The position numbers and the translations under genes are program-made. A stretch of 64,000 nucleotides of DNA from Scatophagus argus. Lineage: Eukaryota; Chordata; Actinopteri; Scatophagidae. Where the stretch lies: assembly GCF_020382885.2 (NCBI RefSeq), contig NC_058499.1:19019872-19083871 (forward strand). The letters run 5' to 3'. Below are positions 11,901 through 26,924 of the stretch, one piece after another (position 1 is the stretch's first letter; each line of letters begins with the position of its first letter). A model generated the notes under the pieces. It was not told where the DNA came from, did not search any database, and saw nothing but the letters and a program-made list of their open reading frames with translations.

Positions 11901-14900
11901 ACAATAGCTATTGTCCCTGTTACCAGGACCAGTGCCAGGACAGTCCAGTATTTTTCACTGGCTCCTATAGCTACTGAACTCAGCCCTGTAATGAAAACTG
12001 TTGCCTGGAGTAACAGGGACAGTTATTTTAACATGTTTCTACATTTTTAAAAAGCGTAGTTTGGTTTCACCAACATAACATATTCACTTTCTTTGTGGAG
12101 TTGGAGTTAAAACAGAAATCCCACAGATGGATATCACAAAAATATTACATATAAAACCAACACTGAACCTTTAAGTGGAAGATAGGTGGAAGTCTGGGGG
12201 CATTATTGGTCAAACTGATAAATGTCTTAATCTCTTCTCTATTTTTACTGTCTGTTTTTTTCATCTGCATGTCAAAAGTAAACATCTGTTGGCTTTTTCT
12301 GAATCAGCCCATCAGATCATACATTTACTGTTAACTCAAATCCAAAACATGTTTTATGGAAACCTCTTCGACCAAACTCAAAAACCAGCTATCCACACTG
12401 TTTTAAAACCAATTTCTTAGCATCTAACTAACATTTGAGACATTCCACAATGGTAATGTGGTTGAAAACATCTTTAAAGAGCTCTCAGGGTGAGAACAGA
12501 GGGGAAGATGTTAAATCTTATCCTTTCACCATAATTCACATGTGACACACACAGGACAAAAAGAGAGAAGTTAGCCTCTTAAAAACAAGCCTCTTCCTAG
12601 CCACAAGAATGCAAGTGAACAGTATGTTTTCAATTATCTGAAACTAGCTTGACTATAGGTTTCTTCATTTAGCTGTCTGTCTACATGCGTCTGAGTCTAC
12701 ATAATTCTCCTTTTCAGTGAATCACAATTTTGAAAATAAAACATGTCTTTGTTCGCCCGCTGCTAATCAGACAGTCAGAGAGACTTGTCACAAGTTTCTA
12801 ATTTTCAGATCAAATTGCCTGTGGATTACTGGATTTTCATGCAAAAATAGGCTCCCTCTCTCAAGCGAAATGTACTTTTTCGTTGGATCTGACAAAAGAA
12901 AAGACCACAGCAACAATTATGAAATGTGTACTACAATATTACTGTATACTGTGGTGGCAAAGCAGTGAATTATGTCAGCAAGACAGTTCAAACTGGTGTA
13001 TGGAAAGCTCTTTTAGAAGTATTTGACATCTTGTAGTAACACCAAAAAAAAAAACTACATCATCCATCACTCATCATTATCCAAAGAACAAGAAGAAGCA
13101 AGAACAATGATAATGCACTTTCATTTGTATGAGAATGAAGGCTGTTTTTTGTTTTTTTGTTTTCTTTTTTGGAGTTTTTAAGTTCTGTGGGCTGCGGTTT
13201 ACCAAGTCTCCCAAAAGACATATAAGCCCAACAAATCTTTCCCAGGCTCTGTGTGTGCCAGATAAAGATTTGCTTAATTATTTCCCATATGAGGGGACCG
13301 GTGAGCACAATGTGTGTTATTATGCTCATCCACTGGGTGCCAGTTTTCACATTGTTCCCTCGTGCACTCAGGTTTTTCAGACTCTGTAATTTCCCCCGGG
13401 TCTCTTGAACATAGCTGTCAGTTTGACTCTGGCTCATAGTTGGGAAAGTAGCCACCTTCTCCTAGGCAGACATCTCATACCCACTTGCCTTGGCTTGAAG
13501 ACAGCAGGGTCCCAGTTCCCAGTCCAGCTTCCTGCTCTCCATGTAGGTCCCAGCTTGGTGTGCAGCCTGGGAATAGAGGTTGAGAGGCTGGAGTGGGGAC
13601 AGAGGAGAGGAAGCAGAGGGAGAGAGAATAAAAAGGGGGCACATTTGAAGGGAGATTTCCTTTCACGTCTTCCGCTCCTCTCATTTTCTCATTATCAGGA
13701 TGTCTGGTGCCAAACCTGTAGCTTGATCCAACTGAGGTGAGAGATGACATACAAAGTGCAGACAAAAACTGAAAGTGGCGGTTGATCATTTTAAGAGGAG
13801 AAAATGTCAGCTCCTGTTCTGAGGTCTGCTTTTGATTAAGCTTGCCACGATCAGTCTACCAGTAAGAACATTGGCCTTTATTCCAAAAAATACAAATACG
13901 TTATGTGTTCTTCTGCAGCCCCCTCCCCTCTCTAAATCTCCTCGAGAGTAATTCCCTATTCTTCATTAGCAGCTTACTCCTCTTCACATCTCAGCATGCG
14001 TTGCACATCCTTGACTTCAGCTGCCTAGCAATACGCTGCACCTTCACTCCCACACTCCCGCAGCCTTGACGGCAGATAGAAGTTTATTTGATGTTTAATT
14101 TACAGAGCAGACTGCAACCATACATCCACCAGCAAGCTACTGCCCTCCTCCACACACCACAACCTTTGTTGGCCGCCTGTGATGAGTTGTGCAGCCACAG
14201 CCAGCACTTTTATACACTGCCAAAAAAAGAGTTGGGCAGAGAATGAAACTGTGCTATAGGCAAAAGCAAGTCTGCAGGACCGCTGAGAGACTGAGTGGTT
14301 TCTCTACCACAGGGATCCGCAGCACAGTGGGCCGGAGAGAGCTTCACGCACACAGAGACATTCCAGACGAGCACACGCATTGCTACAGAAACCGTTGAGC
14401 CCTCTTCCCTCTGGTTCAATCTGTCTCATCGGGGGCAATGTTTGGCCCGTGTGACAGCTCAGACTAAGCTGATAATTTTTACTATCTTATGTTATCTGTG
14501 AAGTGAGCTAGAGTGTTAGTCCTTAAGAGTTCAGTGTTGATTCCTACTTGTTGGTAAGATGGTAACAGCGGTTACAGTTTAATACAATTGCAACCACTCA
14601 ATGAGCAGCTACTTTGTCAGAAATATGGCAGAAGACTGTTACATTCACTGATTCAAGAAATTTCTTGATTGTCAAGAAATGGCAAAATAGACACACAAAA
14701 AGCGAAAAAGCACTGTTTTGTAGACACATAGTTTTGTGCATTTACACTAAAATTTACTTAATATACAATAAGGCTATCTATGTGTTAACATTGTATTTGA
14801 TTACAGGCATGAGTTGTATACAGTATGTACACACGTGAAAATCGCAGACTCTGGAAAACTACTGGAGGAACAGTATGTAATACATTTAAAAAATATTGCA

Positions 14901-16135
14901 CAAAGAAATGCCAAGCATTGAATCAAAATCGAGTTTTGTTTTCATGGAAATCTGAGGGATTATAACTTTAAATGACTTTATGATGCTTGTTTGGCTGCAA
15001 GTTAAAGATAGTAACAGTAGCAGGTAAGAATAAGTGTTGCCAAATCTAATCTCCTCAAACTGCGTGCTCTCACTTTTTAAATGGAGTCACATGCATTTCC
15101 TTGGCAAATGGTTTTAAGCTTCACTGCACTGCATTTGCCGTTCTGTATTGAAATGGATTATATGTTAAATCAAAAGTGACTCCCAGGAAAACAACAGAGA
15201 GAACCTGCTGACAGCCTATGTATAGACAAATAAAGGCTTTATTGACCCAGTCCCTTTTACAGTCCACTTTGAGGCTTTAAAAGGGGCTTTTCTTTCTGGG
15301 CAACATTAATGAGGTTTACCAAACTCAGCTACCTGAAGGTACTGTGGTCCCTCATACAACTGAGAAACTTTCTAATGCTCAAGCATACGGCCTTATTAAA
15401 ATCTTATGGGCAGTATAATAGATAGGATGGTGTCTGGGGTAGATGGCATCAGCCACAAGACAAAAAACATTATTCTGATGCAGTGTATTATTAGCATGTG
15501 AGACATTGATTTATGACTGTTTTACTGCAGAGCTTGTGCTAAACGTTGAGGTGTATATTTAGATTGATCATAATCAGTGATATTTCTGCAGCCAGTCCTG
15601 TTTCCCCTTCGCCATAAGTCACTGTCATAAATGTTGGCCATTTGTCCCTGAATATACAGTACGCTAGTGGAAAAGCTCACAGTCACCGGGTCAAATTGAA
15701 GTAGCATAAATGGAACAACACTGAAACAGTGATATTTTGCAAGAGGCACACTGGCAGGACAGCACAGAGAAGAAAGAGAAACCAGAGATTGCGCTCATTA
15801 TGCTGCCTTGACCTCTGAGGTCAGGAACAGGAAGGAAGCCAGCGGACACAGCGCCAAACTGGAACTGAAGTGTTTTTCTGTTTTTAAACCAGCCACAGAT
15901 AATGAGCTTTATAGTTTTCTACAAGAATGAGAAGGATAAAATCATCTCTGAAACTCTCTTCATATTTTATTAATACAAATTACTGTTCATATTCAGGTTA
16001 TTTAATTATATTCAAGACCATGCAAGAATTGCACAAAATGCACCATGTGATATGAAAGACAACATTCTCCCTTATAATACAGGAAGAATTCAAGTTTAAA
16101 ACAAAGTTTAAAGGACAAATTTGGTCTCTTTCTAG

Positions 16136-16156
16136 TTTTTCTTTCTTTCTTTCTTT
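16136..16156 (+). repeat. Short (TTTC)n run
   Basis: Four to five tetranucleotide units in a pyrimidine-rich stretch. Confidence 0.85.
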
Positions 16157-18489
16157 TCATCTGAATAGTAGGCTGAATATGATTTTCTGAAACAGCTCGA
16201 TCCTGCAGTTTTTAACAGATGTTAATTAAACAGGAGCATGTTGTTGGGGATAATTTTCAACAGCTGATGAATACGTTTTTGTGTGTGCACTAGTGAGTAT
16301 TTACAGAAGCAGGAGGGTGCATGTAGGAAAGGCTCAAAATAAACTAAAAGGTTTGGGAGACACTGCTGTTTAAAGTTCGGTTTATAGCTATCATATGTGA
16401 CATTTCTGTATTAAATGTATAAAAACAAGTAGACCTTTGATATATATTGTCAATATGTATACTTAGATTAACTCAAAGGTTTCCAACAATATTTAAATCC
16501 AGAAACTTCCTTAATTTTATTCAAAGTGGATTCCTTCATCACAACATCATCAAACTAGTCTTTTGTTTTCATTGTCTTGATTGAGAGACCCATAGCAGCA
16601 GCCAGTGATTCAGATGAGAGAGTCACTGCAGATGACTTGGAAACATCCCATTGGTTTGTGAACTATAGGTGCGTTTTGTTTGTGTTTGTTTTATTTATTT
16701 TTTTTATTGAATAAATGAATGTAAACTGGTTGCACCTCCCGTGAGACCACATAACCAAGTCATTAAGTGTGATGAAGCCTTGCTGGAAGGACAAAGGGGA
16801 AACACGAGGAAGATACAGAAAAGGGAGGGTTAGAGGAGTGAAGGAGAAAAGGACGGGAAGGTGGAAGGATGCAGTCTGGAGAGACAACACTTTAATTAAG
16901 ACTAATGGGTACTTGGTAAAGTCAACATATTTAGGGAGGACTGGCATGCAGAGTTCAGCACAGCAGGAGAGCACAGTAGAGTTTCACAACAGCTGAAGCC
17001 TGGCCTGATGCAATAAAGAGTTTGATACCTGCAGAGTTGATCATGTTTTGCCACATCCAGTGAGAAGAGAAGGTCAAAAGATATATTGGAAAACAGTTAA
17101 GGCTTTCTTAAGATAACAGAGTCATTTTCCACAATAAATATAGGCCACTGGGGTTTCTACAAAATGCATAGTTAAACTAATAACAAATATTAATCATCAG
17201 GTCTGTACTGAATGACACAAAATCATTACAAGTGAGGCCTTTTGTTTCTTCTCCACACGCTTTGTCTGCAGCTGTTACATTCCCAGACAAAGTAGAAAAG
17301 GTCAGGGTAAAGGGGTGAGACTGCATTGTCATTAAACACATGGCAGTAATTATAATGATATAATGATTTTAAATTGTAATGGAGCCACACAGCTTATCAT
17401 CAACATTTCCTGGAAGTGAAGACAACAAAGAACAAAGTCAAAAATCTCTTTGAAAATTGAGACTTTCCAACACAAATATCTTTATAATAATCACACACAC
17501 CAAAATGATTACAGTACTGAAACTGGAATGATTTTGTTGACAGTCCATCTCCATCTTCCATCTTCCATTACATTATGCACTATGTCTTCTCTTGATGAAG
17601 ACATTTCTTTTCACCACTAAACTGATACAGATATGAATGTAGGTGATGCAGATATTACTGTGAAATAAGGGTCATAAATATAATTGCAAGGAATGCATGA
17701 AGTAAAATATGTATATTTGTTTACTGAAGCACTGATCTCAAAGGATTGTCTTGACAACTTAAAATTTCTTCTTTATATGGAAGTCACTTTTATATTTATC
17801 AATATGTGTTAAAGGAAGGGCAGCACAACTGACTGCTGAAATAGCTACACCAGCTTTCCAAAAAACATCACTGGAGTGCCATAAGAAGAGCTGACAGCAT
17901 TGTGCTTACATGGCAGCTAAGAGGCCGGCTCACAACCCGTCCTCCGGTGCTTTGCCGGTTCTTGTATGAAACATGAGGCCAGTCAGGTAATCACAAAACT
18001 GATTGCCACAGTGTTTCGTGTTTCCAACTAGAGTCGTAGTTGTATGCCTCCATCCACCAAACCAGCTGTGGTTTACATCCATGAATAATGGACAGAAAAC
18101 ATTATGATGTCACAGAGAAGTTGACCTGTGACCTTTTGGATGTAAAATCATTATCACTAATTCATCATTTTATCCTATTAGACATTTCTGGGAAACTTTG
18201 TCATAACTGGTGTGTGAATTCTTGACTACCAAATGCATTGTGTGTCCATATGTTGCCATGCACTGCATACGACTGCTCTTCAACAGAAGAATGAGATTGA
18301 CCCAGGTACCACACCGACATGGCTCGTCGAAGTATCCATCATAATATTTGTCATTTCTTCATTCAAGGTAATGGGCAACTAACCAAACCAAACAATTTGT
18401 AGAGGGGCAAGTTAAAACTGAGGCAAGTACATTTCTAAAGTATTGCCTAACCAGGCAAGTTAAAAGAAACATTAATGTTGAACTCTGGG

Positions 18490-18610
18490 TAACACTAAGA
18501 TGATGAACATGATAAGCATTTGTTGCTTTGTTAGTGTGAGCATGTTCTCATGCTGAAGTTAGCATTTACAGCCTCAGAGAGTCACTAGTGTGGCTGACTC
18601 TTGTTCCCAT
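18490..18610 (+). repeat. Fragment of 'GCTAACATGCT' repeat, tail part
   Basis: The words AACACTAAGATGATGAACAT, GTTAGCATTTACAGCCTCA and CAGAGAGTCACTAGTGTGGC match the tail of the same family, where a TACAGCCTCACAGAG-like phrase precedes a 'GCTAGCATGGCT' ending. Confidence 0.5.
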
Positions 18611-21480
18611 ACTGCTCTGGATGGAGATACAAGCACTGAATACATAGTGCTATGCTGTGAGTTGGAAGTAAGTTGATTTTATCAGTGGCTACGGTTACAG
18701 TATATTGTTTTACTGCAGAGATACTGTCAGTAGCCATTTACACAGATTTCAAGTTCTCAGTTGTTTTCTGTGTGTCTGACCAGCACTGTCTCCAACATGT
18801 TGAGGTTTTACAGACAAAAGGAAAAAAAACGTTTACACATGCGGCAAAATTTAATTCCTTTATTTATACATTTTCTTACCCACTTACTCCATTTCATGGT
18901 CACAGGGGTCTGGACTCTGTCCCAGCATGCACTTGGAGGGAAGTCAGGCTGTGGCAAAATTTGATTTAAGCAGTGTAAGGTCTGGATTTCATGGCAGTCT
19001 GTGTCTAAACAGACAGTGAAACTTGTGTAACTACTTCCTCCAGACTTCTTCAGAGACAAATTCTACAGCAACTTAGTAATGGATTTATTCACTTCGAACA
19101 GGCACACACGCTGACACTGTTGTTAAATCATTTAAATGGCTATTAAAGCAGCTCCATCATTAAATCTTCTATGTTTTACACATGCTCAAAGACACATCCA
19201 CAGAAGGCAGGAGGACACACGTGTGTCAAATTTCTGTACATGTATCAAAACGAGTTGTCATGAAAATTAAAAAGGAAAATGTTAAGTAAAAAAAGCATGG
19301 CTCAGGTTTGACAACAAAGTGACACAGGGTGATCCTCAGCAGACTGGTTGATTTATGTGATCTCTGTAACATATATCCACATGTGTGTACACACACACAC
19401 ACTTCAGCTGCTGGGAGGCAGCCCAGGCAAGCTGTGGAGACCAAACAGCTGCTCTCACATATCACCTTTCACTACCCTCAAAAAGAGCAGCTCTCTGGGC
19501 CTGCTAATGTCCATGTAGATACAGTCAGAGAGGAAATGTCACGGTTCCCCACAGAATGTTAATTGAGCAACCAAAACAAATACAGTTAGAGCCAGAACAA
19601 CATACAGGAATCCCTTAATGATACTGTACTAAGGAGCTACTCCATCCTTTTAAATTGCAAAAGGTAGTGATAAAATAGTGAAATCAAAGTAATTGCATTG
19701 TGTATAGTTATAAATGTGCTCTAAGGCAAAGACAGAATAACAGGCTTCATTTGTGCATTTTGAGTCACATACACAATGTGTTCTAATAAAATAAAATCTT
19801 CATGATTACTGGAACCTCAATAATCTGGCCCTCATTTCATAATACATTGTATTTTGAAATCATTATCCCAAGCATTCCACCCACTTTAAATTCCAAACAC
19901 TTAAGACTGTAGCTAACCAACAGTCCAAGTGTAGTGATTAATGAGATTCTGTAGCAGATGAGACTACACAATGAAATCATTGTATGTATATTTGTCTTTA
20001 AACAAACACTGAAGCTTCAGTTACATTCTCTGTCATCAGTGTTTGAAGGGTGCAAGAGTACAAAGTTGATATGTTGCATCATCGCCTTTACCTTACACAC
20101 AAGCTATGCAAACAATTCGGAGTCAGTTATTAGCAAACTTCAGCTCTTCTGTTTGTATCTCCCGCAGCTGAGTGAAGGTGCACTAGAAGTGAGATCTCTT
20201 CATTTCAGTTCAGTTTGAAGCCTGGTGAAAATATTTATTCGTCTCTTTATGTGATACACTTCTGTGGATGTCTGCCCCACTTAGTCAGCACTTGATCTTG
20301 TTCCTGCCAGCATGCCAGGACAGCAGAGATGGTGTAACTAGAGTTCAGAGCTCCTGTTCTTACAGTCAATGTGTTGCTCATATCCTTGTTTCTACCTTTG
20401 ACAAACCATTAGTCACACTGTTGACTAATCAGCTCATGCACCCTCAGGGAGACTTGCTGTCCATGTCCATCTGATTATAGTATTATTGTGTTGCTATACT
20501 GCTAAATCAATATGTACTCTGTAATTTGTAGATTACATGGTTTGTTTTGTGTCATTTTTATGGTTTCTTGTATATGTATAAAATATGCACAGTCCACCAC
20601 ATATGAGAATAGTTGAGTTAGAGAAAGGCTGAAAGTGAAGGGTGGATGTGCAGCAGTTTGCTGCCCTGAGGCCATGAAATTTAACGGGTTACTCACGCCG
20701 GTCATTTTCAGTAAATACAATAAAGAACTAAATACCTGCTTGCAAACTGAACCCAATTCTCCATTTAGCGCGTGACACAGTTGGCGGTCAGACCACAGAA
20801 GGGTCGAGCCACCCACCCGACATTCCCGTACACAGAGAGGTTGTTTTGATTGAAACTCTCTTGCATGTGATGGAGGAATTATCCCTGAGACTGCACAACT
20901 CTAATTCCAGTAAAACAATGTGTCCTGGCAAAAGGCCAGTGTGGTCATCTATGTACAGCATTGTCTTCATTAGTCATCTACCTCGAAATGCTTTGGTGAA
21001 ACTGTAGATTTTGTTTTCTGATACAGTATTACAGTATTACAGTGTATACAAACTGTACAGAATACTGCAGTTTTACAATATAGACAAAAGTATCCAGTCC
21101 AAGCTCTTTATGAGGTCAGACTACACAGTCAAGCACACCATTCATGCAGATTAGAGAAAGGAAACAAGTACAGATGGAGTGAGAGGGAGTAAGAGAGATG
21201 GACAACATGCTCACGATAAAGAGAGAGAAAAGAAGTGATATAAAACTGTCTACATCCTTCTTAATACAGAGATCACTGCATTAAATGGTTTTGTAGTTCA
21301 TTTAACTTGAACAACATATCAGCTAAAAAACAAATATACTCTATACAATACACAGTCTTTCAGCAATCCAATTAAAACAATCTGTCATGTTTGTCCTTTG
21401 TGATGAATGATGTTTATTGCATGTATGTTTCTCTCTCTCTCTTTCATCCCTCTTTTCATCTCTGTCCTGTCTACCTCTTC
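18611..21480. other. Non-coding stretch with a weak repeat remnant
   Basis: No gene is supported. At about 18865-18960 the words TTCTTACCCACTTACTCCA, GGTCACAGGGGTCTGGA and CCCAGCATGCACTTG resemble the decayed fish repeat that begins CCATCCATCCATTTTCT. A better copy lies at 63886-63945. Confidence 0.4.
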
Positions 21481-21484
21481 TTCT

Positions 21485-21685
21485 CCTCCTTCACTCAGCC
21501 GACTATCAGCAGTGGTTCTCCCTTGTGAGCTGGGTCCTGCTCAAGGTTTCTTCATATTAAAAGGGAGTTTTTCCTTGTCACTGTCAGCTTGCTCGGGGGT
21601 TCAGGCTCTGGGTTTCTGTAAAGCAGCCAGAGACAATTTTGATTATAAAAGGTGCTATATAAATAAAATTGAACTGAATTGATAT
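21485..21685 (+). repeat. Teleost L2/SINE-like 3' tail repeat
   Basis: It carries GAGCTGGGTCCTGCTCAAGG, then GGGAGTTTTTCCTTGTCACT, and ends in GGTGCTATATAAATAAAATT followed by GAACTGAATTGA. This 3' tail is very common in fish genomes and ends in a short ATTGA-type tail repeat. A simple AT run follows at about 21682-21704. Confidence 0.8.
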
Positions 21686-22624
21686 ATACATATATATATA
21701 TGTATATTACAGGATATTAGTATCTCTGTGTGTTTTCCACTGAAGTCCAACCATGATACTCAAAGACAGGGACATGAAACATGAGTGCAGCAGTAATCTC
21801 ATCACTCTGGCTGCATTACGACCGGATCCCTGCGTTTAACACTGCCTGGGTCTATGATTTCATTACAGATGCTCGATTCAATACTAACAACTCAGATGAC
21901 TTCAGGTCAATTACTCACTGACTGCGCTGCAGGCAGCGCCATCAATCACCTACAAGTAACCTTCATCTCATCTCCCCTGCACGCCACGGCCTAACGTGTC
22001 CTGTTCACTGTAACAGCACACTCCGAGTCCCTTTTCCCCCCTTTTGAGCTCAGCTTGCCTGGTTCTATACATACCACTCACCAAGTGCACAGCTGCGAAA
22101 ACAATCATTTCACATTTATTACCCATTTCCACTGGCTTAAAAATATTTTTGAACTCTTACCTGTATACTGACACAAGAAAGTCTGAACTAGCTGCCTTCT
22201 TGTGTGTGATGAGGTACTGAGAAAGAAAGTCCTCAGATTGACAAGATAAAGCTTCTCCTTTTCTAGTCCAAGATCAGACCTGTCACACAGAAAGAGAGAT
22301 GTTACATTAGACTAACACATAGTAGAACAAGACATAAAGAAATAACACTATACACCTAGGCAAGCAGGACTGTGAGGATATGCGGGAGGCCAACTTCCTT
22401 TTCCTAGGGTGGTGACAGAACAACCCACCTTACTGTGCCACTGATCAGCTAGTGGTAGTTGCCTTAATTGGTTGGGTTAGTGTAGGCATGAGGAGTGATG
22501 ATTGGTTATTGTAAGGGTAAGAATGTCAGGGTGAGCCAGTCAGAGACAGAGGAGAGTTGGTCATTCAGCCACCATCCTAGGAAAAGAAAAGAAAATATAC
22601 TGGAGCTAAATACTAACATCAGAG

Positions 22625-23130
22625 TACAAACAAGCTCTCAATAACAATGTTAACATGCTGATGTTAAGTAGGTATAATGTTTACCATGTCCAAAGATTTG
22701 GTTGAGAATGTCATCATGCTTATATTTTCTAATAAGCACTAAAGTACAACTGAGTCGGAATGCCTTGCACATAGTTGGTCAGGAACTAAACTATTGGACA
22801 TGCTGAGATTTGGACTTGGGGATTGTACTAGATGAGAAGTTAAGAGATGGCCAGAGTTATTATGGTTTGAGGGGAGCATGTCTGAAACAATTTGCATGGC
22901 AATCTATCCAGTAGTTGCTGAGACATTTTACTAAAAGCCAAAAATGTCAACCTTATGTTGGAGGAAAAGTCAGGTGGTTGCCAAAGTCAGTGGGGGACTG
23001 TGAAAATCTGTATTAAATTTCAGCTTCATTTCAATCCATCCTGTAGTTGGTGAAATGTTTCAGACTGGCCTAGAGCTGTGGACTGATTGAGAGAGACATT
23101 GCTCTCCCTCTGCCATGCTATTAGCAAAGC
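22625..23130 (+). repeat. Nearly full copy of teleost 'GCTAACATGCT' repeat
   Basis: This is the longest copy in the window. It begins with AATGTTAACATGCTGATGTT and AGGTATAATGTTTACCATGT. It passes through CTATCCAGTAGTTGCTGAGA and AATCCATCCTGTAGTTGGTG, and ends near GCCATGCTATTAGCAAAGCT. The internal half-repeats (two versions of 'CAATC(C)ATCCxGTAGTTG') are typical of the family. It encodes no protein. Confidence 0.75.
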
Positions 23131-26100
23131 TAAAAAGGAGGAGGAACATGGAAAAAGAAAGAAAGGGAGAACTCAGTCAAGTGGATTAGAGGGAGAAGAC
23201 AGAGAAAAAGACAATAAAAGCTAGAGGGGGCTAATACAATGTCCATCAGCCTGTGAAAGAGCAGAAATTCAGTGGCCTTAATTGTAACTTCACTTTAAAT
23301 TTAGGTCCATTAGGATATTGGTCATCCTGTGAAATAAACTCAAGCAACATAAACATCAGTCTCATAGCAGCTAATTAGTTTGTATTCACATTTATTGGTC
23401 TTGTGTGAGTGTGTGTGCATGGCTGCACAAACAAAATGAAAATCTGAAACAGTTTCAGTCTGGCTGTAACTAAGCATTTCTTTTCTTTTTCTTTGTGGTA
23501 TTGTGTTTTAGGGGCACTGAAAGCTTGAAAGAACAGTTAAAAGAACGATTTTGGTAGGGTGAGACTCAGATCCATTTCCCAGCTCCCAGCAGGACCTGCA
23601 GTTTTTACCCAAGATAATGGCCTTGAATTGCAAGAGTCTTTGCAGCCTAAAACAGAGCCCCACGGTCACTTGCCTAGATTACTGTGCCAATACTACAGCT
23701 TAACTAGGAGAAGGAAGTGGAACTAAACTTGCTTCAAAGGGAGAGAAATGAGGTGGTTGTTAACTGGTGCATTCCCTGTACAGCACTGAAAAAGAACATT
23801 TTGTGTGTCATGTTGGGTGACTGTCTGTGCTCTGTATCTCTTTGTTCTGATCTCAAAGGAACGCAATGGATGGTAGATGGCATATATGTCAAGGCTGAGG
23901 CAGATGGGAGGAGGAAACAAAAGCTCAACAAGATCAAGAGGGATGTGTGCAGGAAGAGGGATATGTGAGGAAAGGAGCAAAAGACCTTGGATTTACATAA
24001 ATGACTATTGTGGATGTGGCTGAAGATTTGCAGACACGCACTGTATATTCTAATAAAAGTGTAAACACAAACTCAAACAAAGATCGCAAGAACTGAATTT
24101 GAGTGATTCACATTCAAGGCCTCGCCAGTGCAGACGTCTCATCTGTCATCCTCAGAGATTCAGAGATAAGAAGGGGATTCAGGCCGGATGGGTTCAGAAT
24201 ATGAGGTAGGCTCTGTCTCTGTTTTCAGGCTGAATATTTTACTATAAAATGTACGTATATCGTGTGTATATATATATATAAAATCAAAATTTGCGTGCAG
24301 AGGCTGCTGAACCTGGTTCCCTGGCCTCCTTGCTTTGGTTCTGCTGCCCATCCTTGCCAGCTTTCCCAGCCTCAGCTCCAAGTGGTTTAAAGCTGCTGTG
24401 CAAGCAATGTAAGTACTTCATAGTATAGTATATATAGTGTATATAGTACTGTGAAGTTTTATTCACTTCTTGGGGAATATTGTATCCGCCCACCTAAGTT
24501 ACGTAGTGCAAGAACAGGCATTTGGGGAGCAGAGTGGGAATGGCAGAGGCGTTGTACTCTTCATTGATTTTGAAGCTATTATTTCAGGTAAAATAGTTAA
24601 ACAATGTTGCTTTGATTTTCAAGTGCATTGAATTATTTTCACATTTAGCTGTCAGAAAGAAAAAATACTGTCTAAAACCATGCAGTTGCTGTTTTGATAT
24701 CCTGATATGGCTGGATATTTGCTGCAACTTAAATCCAAAATGCAAAAACGCAGGTCATTTGTCAAAGTAAGGCAACTGTGTCCAGTCCAGAATCCAGGGT
24801 CTGCCCTGTTCCCACAATGCTATTTTTGGTTGCGATTTGGATGCGGACTGCCCCAACAAGTCATGTTCAGACTACAGTCTGTGGGGATTTTGAACTTCTC
24901 CGTGCAGCTAATTACAGCCATGACTATGCTCTTATGTTCTGCGTCTATGAGGAACAGATGGACAATGGGTCTGACAGTATGTGACGCGTCCCTGTGCCAG
25001 CAAAGATTTGGTCAGGGAGAGCGTCCCAGAAGTCAGAAATTATGAGATGTTAGTATCATTTTAAAAACGGGAGGGTGGCTAAACGGATCATAAACTGTGT
25101 TTGGCCCGAGGAGAGCAGCACACAATACAACTTCTGCATCGTGCTGACAGATGGTCTGTGAAAAAGCTGGGACGTCTGGAGCACCAGGCTGTGAAGTAGC
25201 AACTGCCCAGGCTGTGGATGCTGTATACAATATTTCCAAACACCAGCAGAGAAAATGGCGTGTGTTGATGTGAAAGTTACAGATATAATTGTTGGCCAGG
25301 TTTGTGTGAAAGTTATTTAGGTTCAAATTCAAAATCAAAGTTCACCACTTTCCTGTGTTAAAAACTTTAATTTGGTTTTTGAAGCAGGGAGCCAGTCTAG
25401 ATGAAAGTTAATGCAGATATATATTGCCATCTAGTGGGAACATATAGCTATTACAGATTTTAGGTATCGAAATGGTTAGGCACATCTTTTTATTCTGCAT
25501 GCTGCATTGTGTGTTTTGAGATGGGAGGTTTATGAGAAATAGATCTGAAAAAGCAGCAGTCCCTTTAGTCCCTAGCTTGGGTTCCAAACTCCCTGCGTCC
25601 TTCCCATAATACAACAGCTTAAGCACAATGTCTGTTATTAGAACCATCCTGCCTGATAATTGGCCACATCTTATCAACCCCATACACAGTTTGTAACACA
25701 GGACTTCTGCTATTTAAGTGACATCATCAAGGATATGCTACAGAAGACAACAGTTTTTCACAAGCTATATAGGATGCATGTGTGTGTAGAATTAGTGGAA
25801 TGCCCCTTTGTTCTTGAAACTGGAAGAAAATTCACACCATACTTGTGTTTCTCTGTGCAGTGTATAAAATACAATATCACATGCGTGATATGTGAGGTCG
25901 CATAACATCATATCATACTGTATGCTCTGCCTAATCAAGATCAAGAAGTATAAATATTTTCTAAAACTATCTTCATTCTATATTTGTTGAAGATGGATGA
26001 ATCTGATTTGTTTTCTGATGTGTAACTGTTACTTTCTGTTGCCATATAGTATTTAAGTACTCGCATAATCATTGTCTAAAAATATATGTGCTGTGATTCA

Positions 26101-26920
26101 AACTGTGATTATTTATTTGTTTTTTTGTTTCTGTCAGATGATTTCATTAGCGACCGGGTAACTCTGCTATCTATCTTCTGCTATAACGCTGACACATGGA
26201 GCTGTCCATCACTCTGCTTTTCTCAAAAAACTGTAAGAAATCTCCTGCTACAAAATTTTTAGACATTGTTGCACACTTAGATACAAAGAGGGACTTCCAG
26301 GTGTGCATGGGTTTACATGAATCTATTTTACTTCTTGCTCAACAGGTGCACGTAAGTGCAACATTTCTGCATGTTGTAGATTACTCAGGTACACTGAGGG
26401 GATGCGAGCAAGCTCCTGTGTTGTGACCCAGAGGACCCCTGAGCTGCCCCAAAGTGCCGGTGTGAGCAGAACTCAACTAAACCATGCTTACCTTGCTAAA
26501 ATAATGTAGTTGTAAGTGTAAATAGACATATTACCTTAACAGTGACAATAATAACAACACAAACAAAATAAACACCAAGATGGGTGTGTCTCATGTCCAT
26601 CAAAGTCCAAGACATGTTGCAAATTACTATGAGGACCACACAATGAATTTTTGATAATATTTTGAATACTATCCTCATGGGAATCAATCAGTCAATTCAT
26701 GCATATGAAGCAATCAGTCTTTGAAAAAATAAACTACAGCTCTGTGTTGTCTGGATAGAAATTGTTTCTCTGTAACTGGGTTTTTAATTCAAGTTTGAAA
26801 TCATAGTTTGAAGCCATAGAAGTTCACAGGGAGCTCAACAATATCATGACTTGATCTGGGTGTTTACGGCTGTGGGTTTGAGCCCTGGGTGATACAGCAT
26901 AAAGGTCCTGTACCTCACAA
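23131..26920. other. Non-coding stretch
   Basis: No supported gene. Short AT runs occur at 24266-24281 and about 24420-24450. Open frames at 24707-25045 and 25408-25683 show no domain and no splice support. The latter may belong to an unrecognised interspersed repeat. Confidence 0.45.
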
Positions 26921-26924
26921 GGCA

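Larger units (their letters stand above)
10444..18489. other. Non-coding stretch
   Basis: No gene is supported in these 8 kb. It holds one repeat fragment at about 11698-11900 and a short TTTC run at about 16136-16156. The paired open frames at 13060-13790 and 14189-14500 overlap on opposite strands and match no family I know. Confidence 0.5.

Noticed and set aside
13060..13790. Long overlapping open frames on both strands
   Set aside because: No splice-bounded exon, no family similarity, and similar length on both strands, as expected by chance in this composition.
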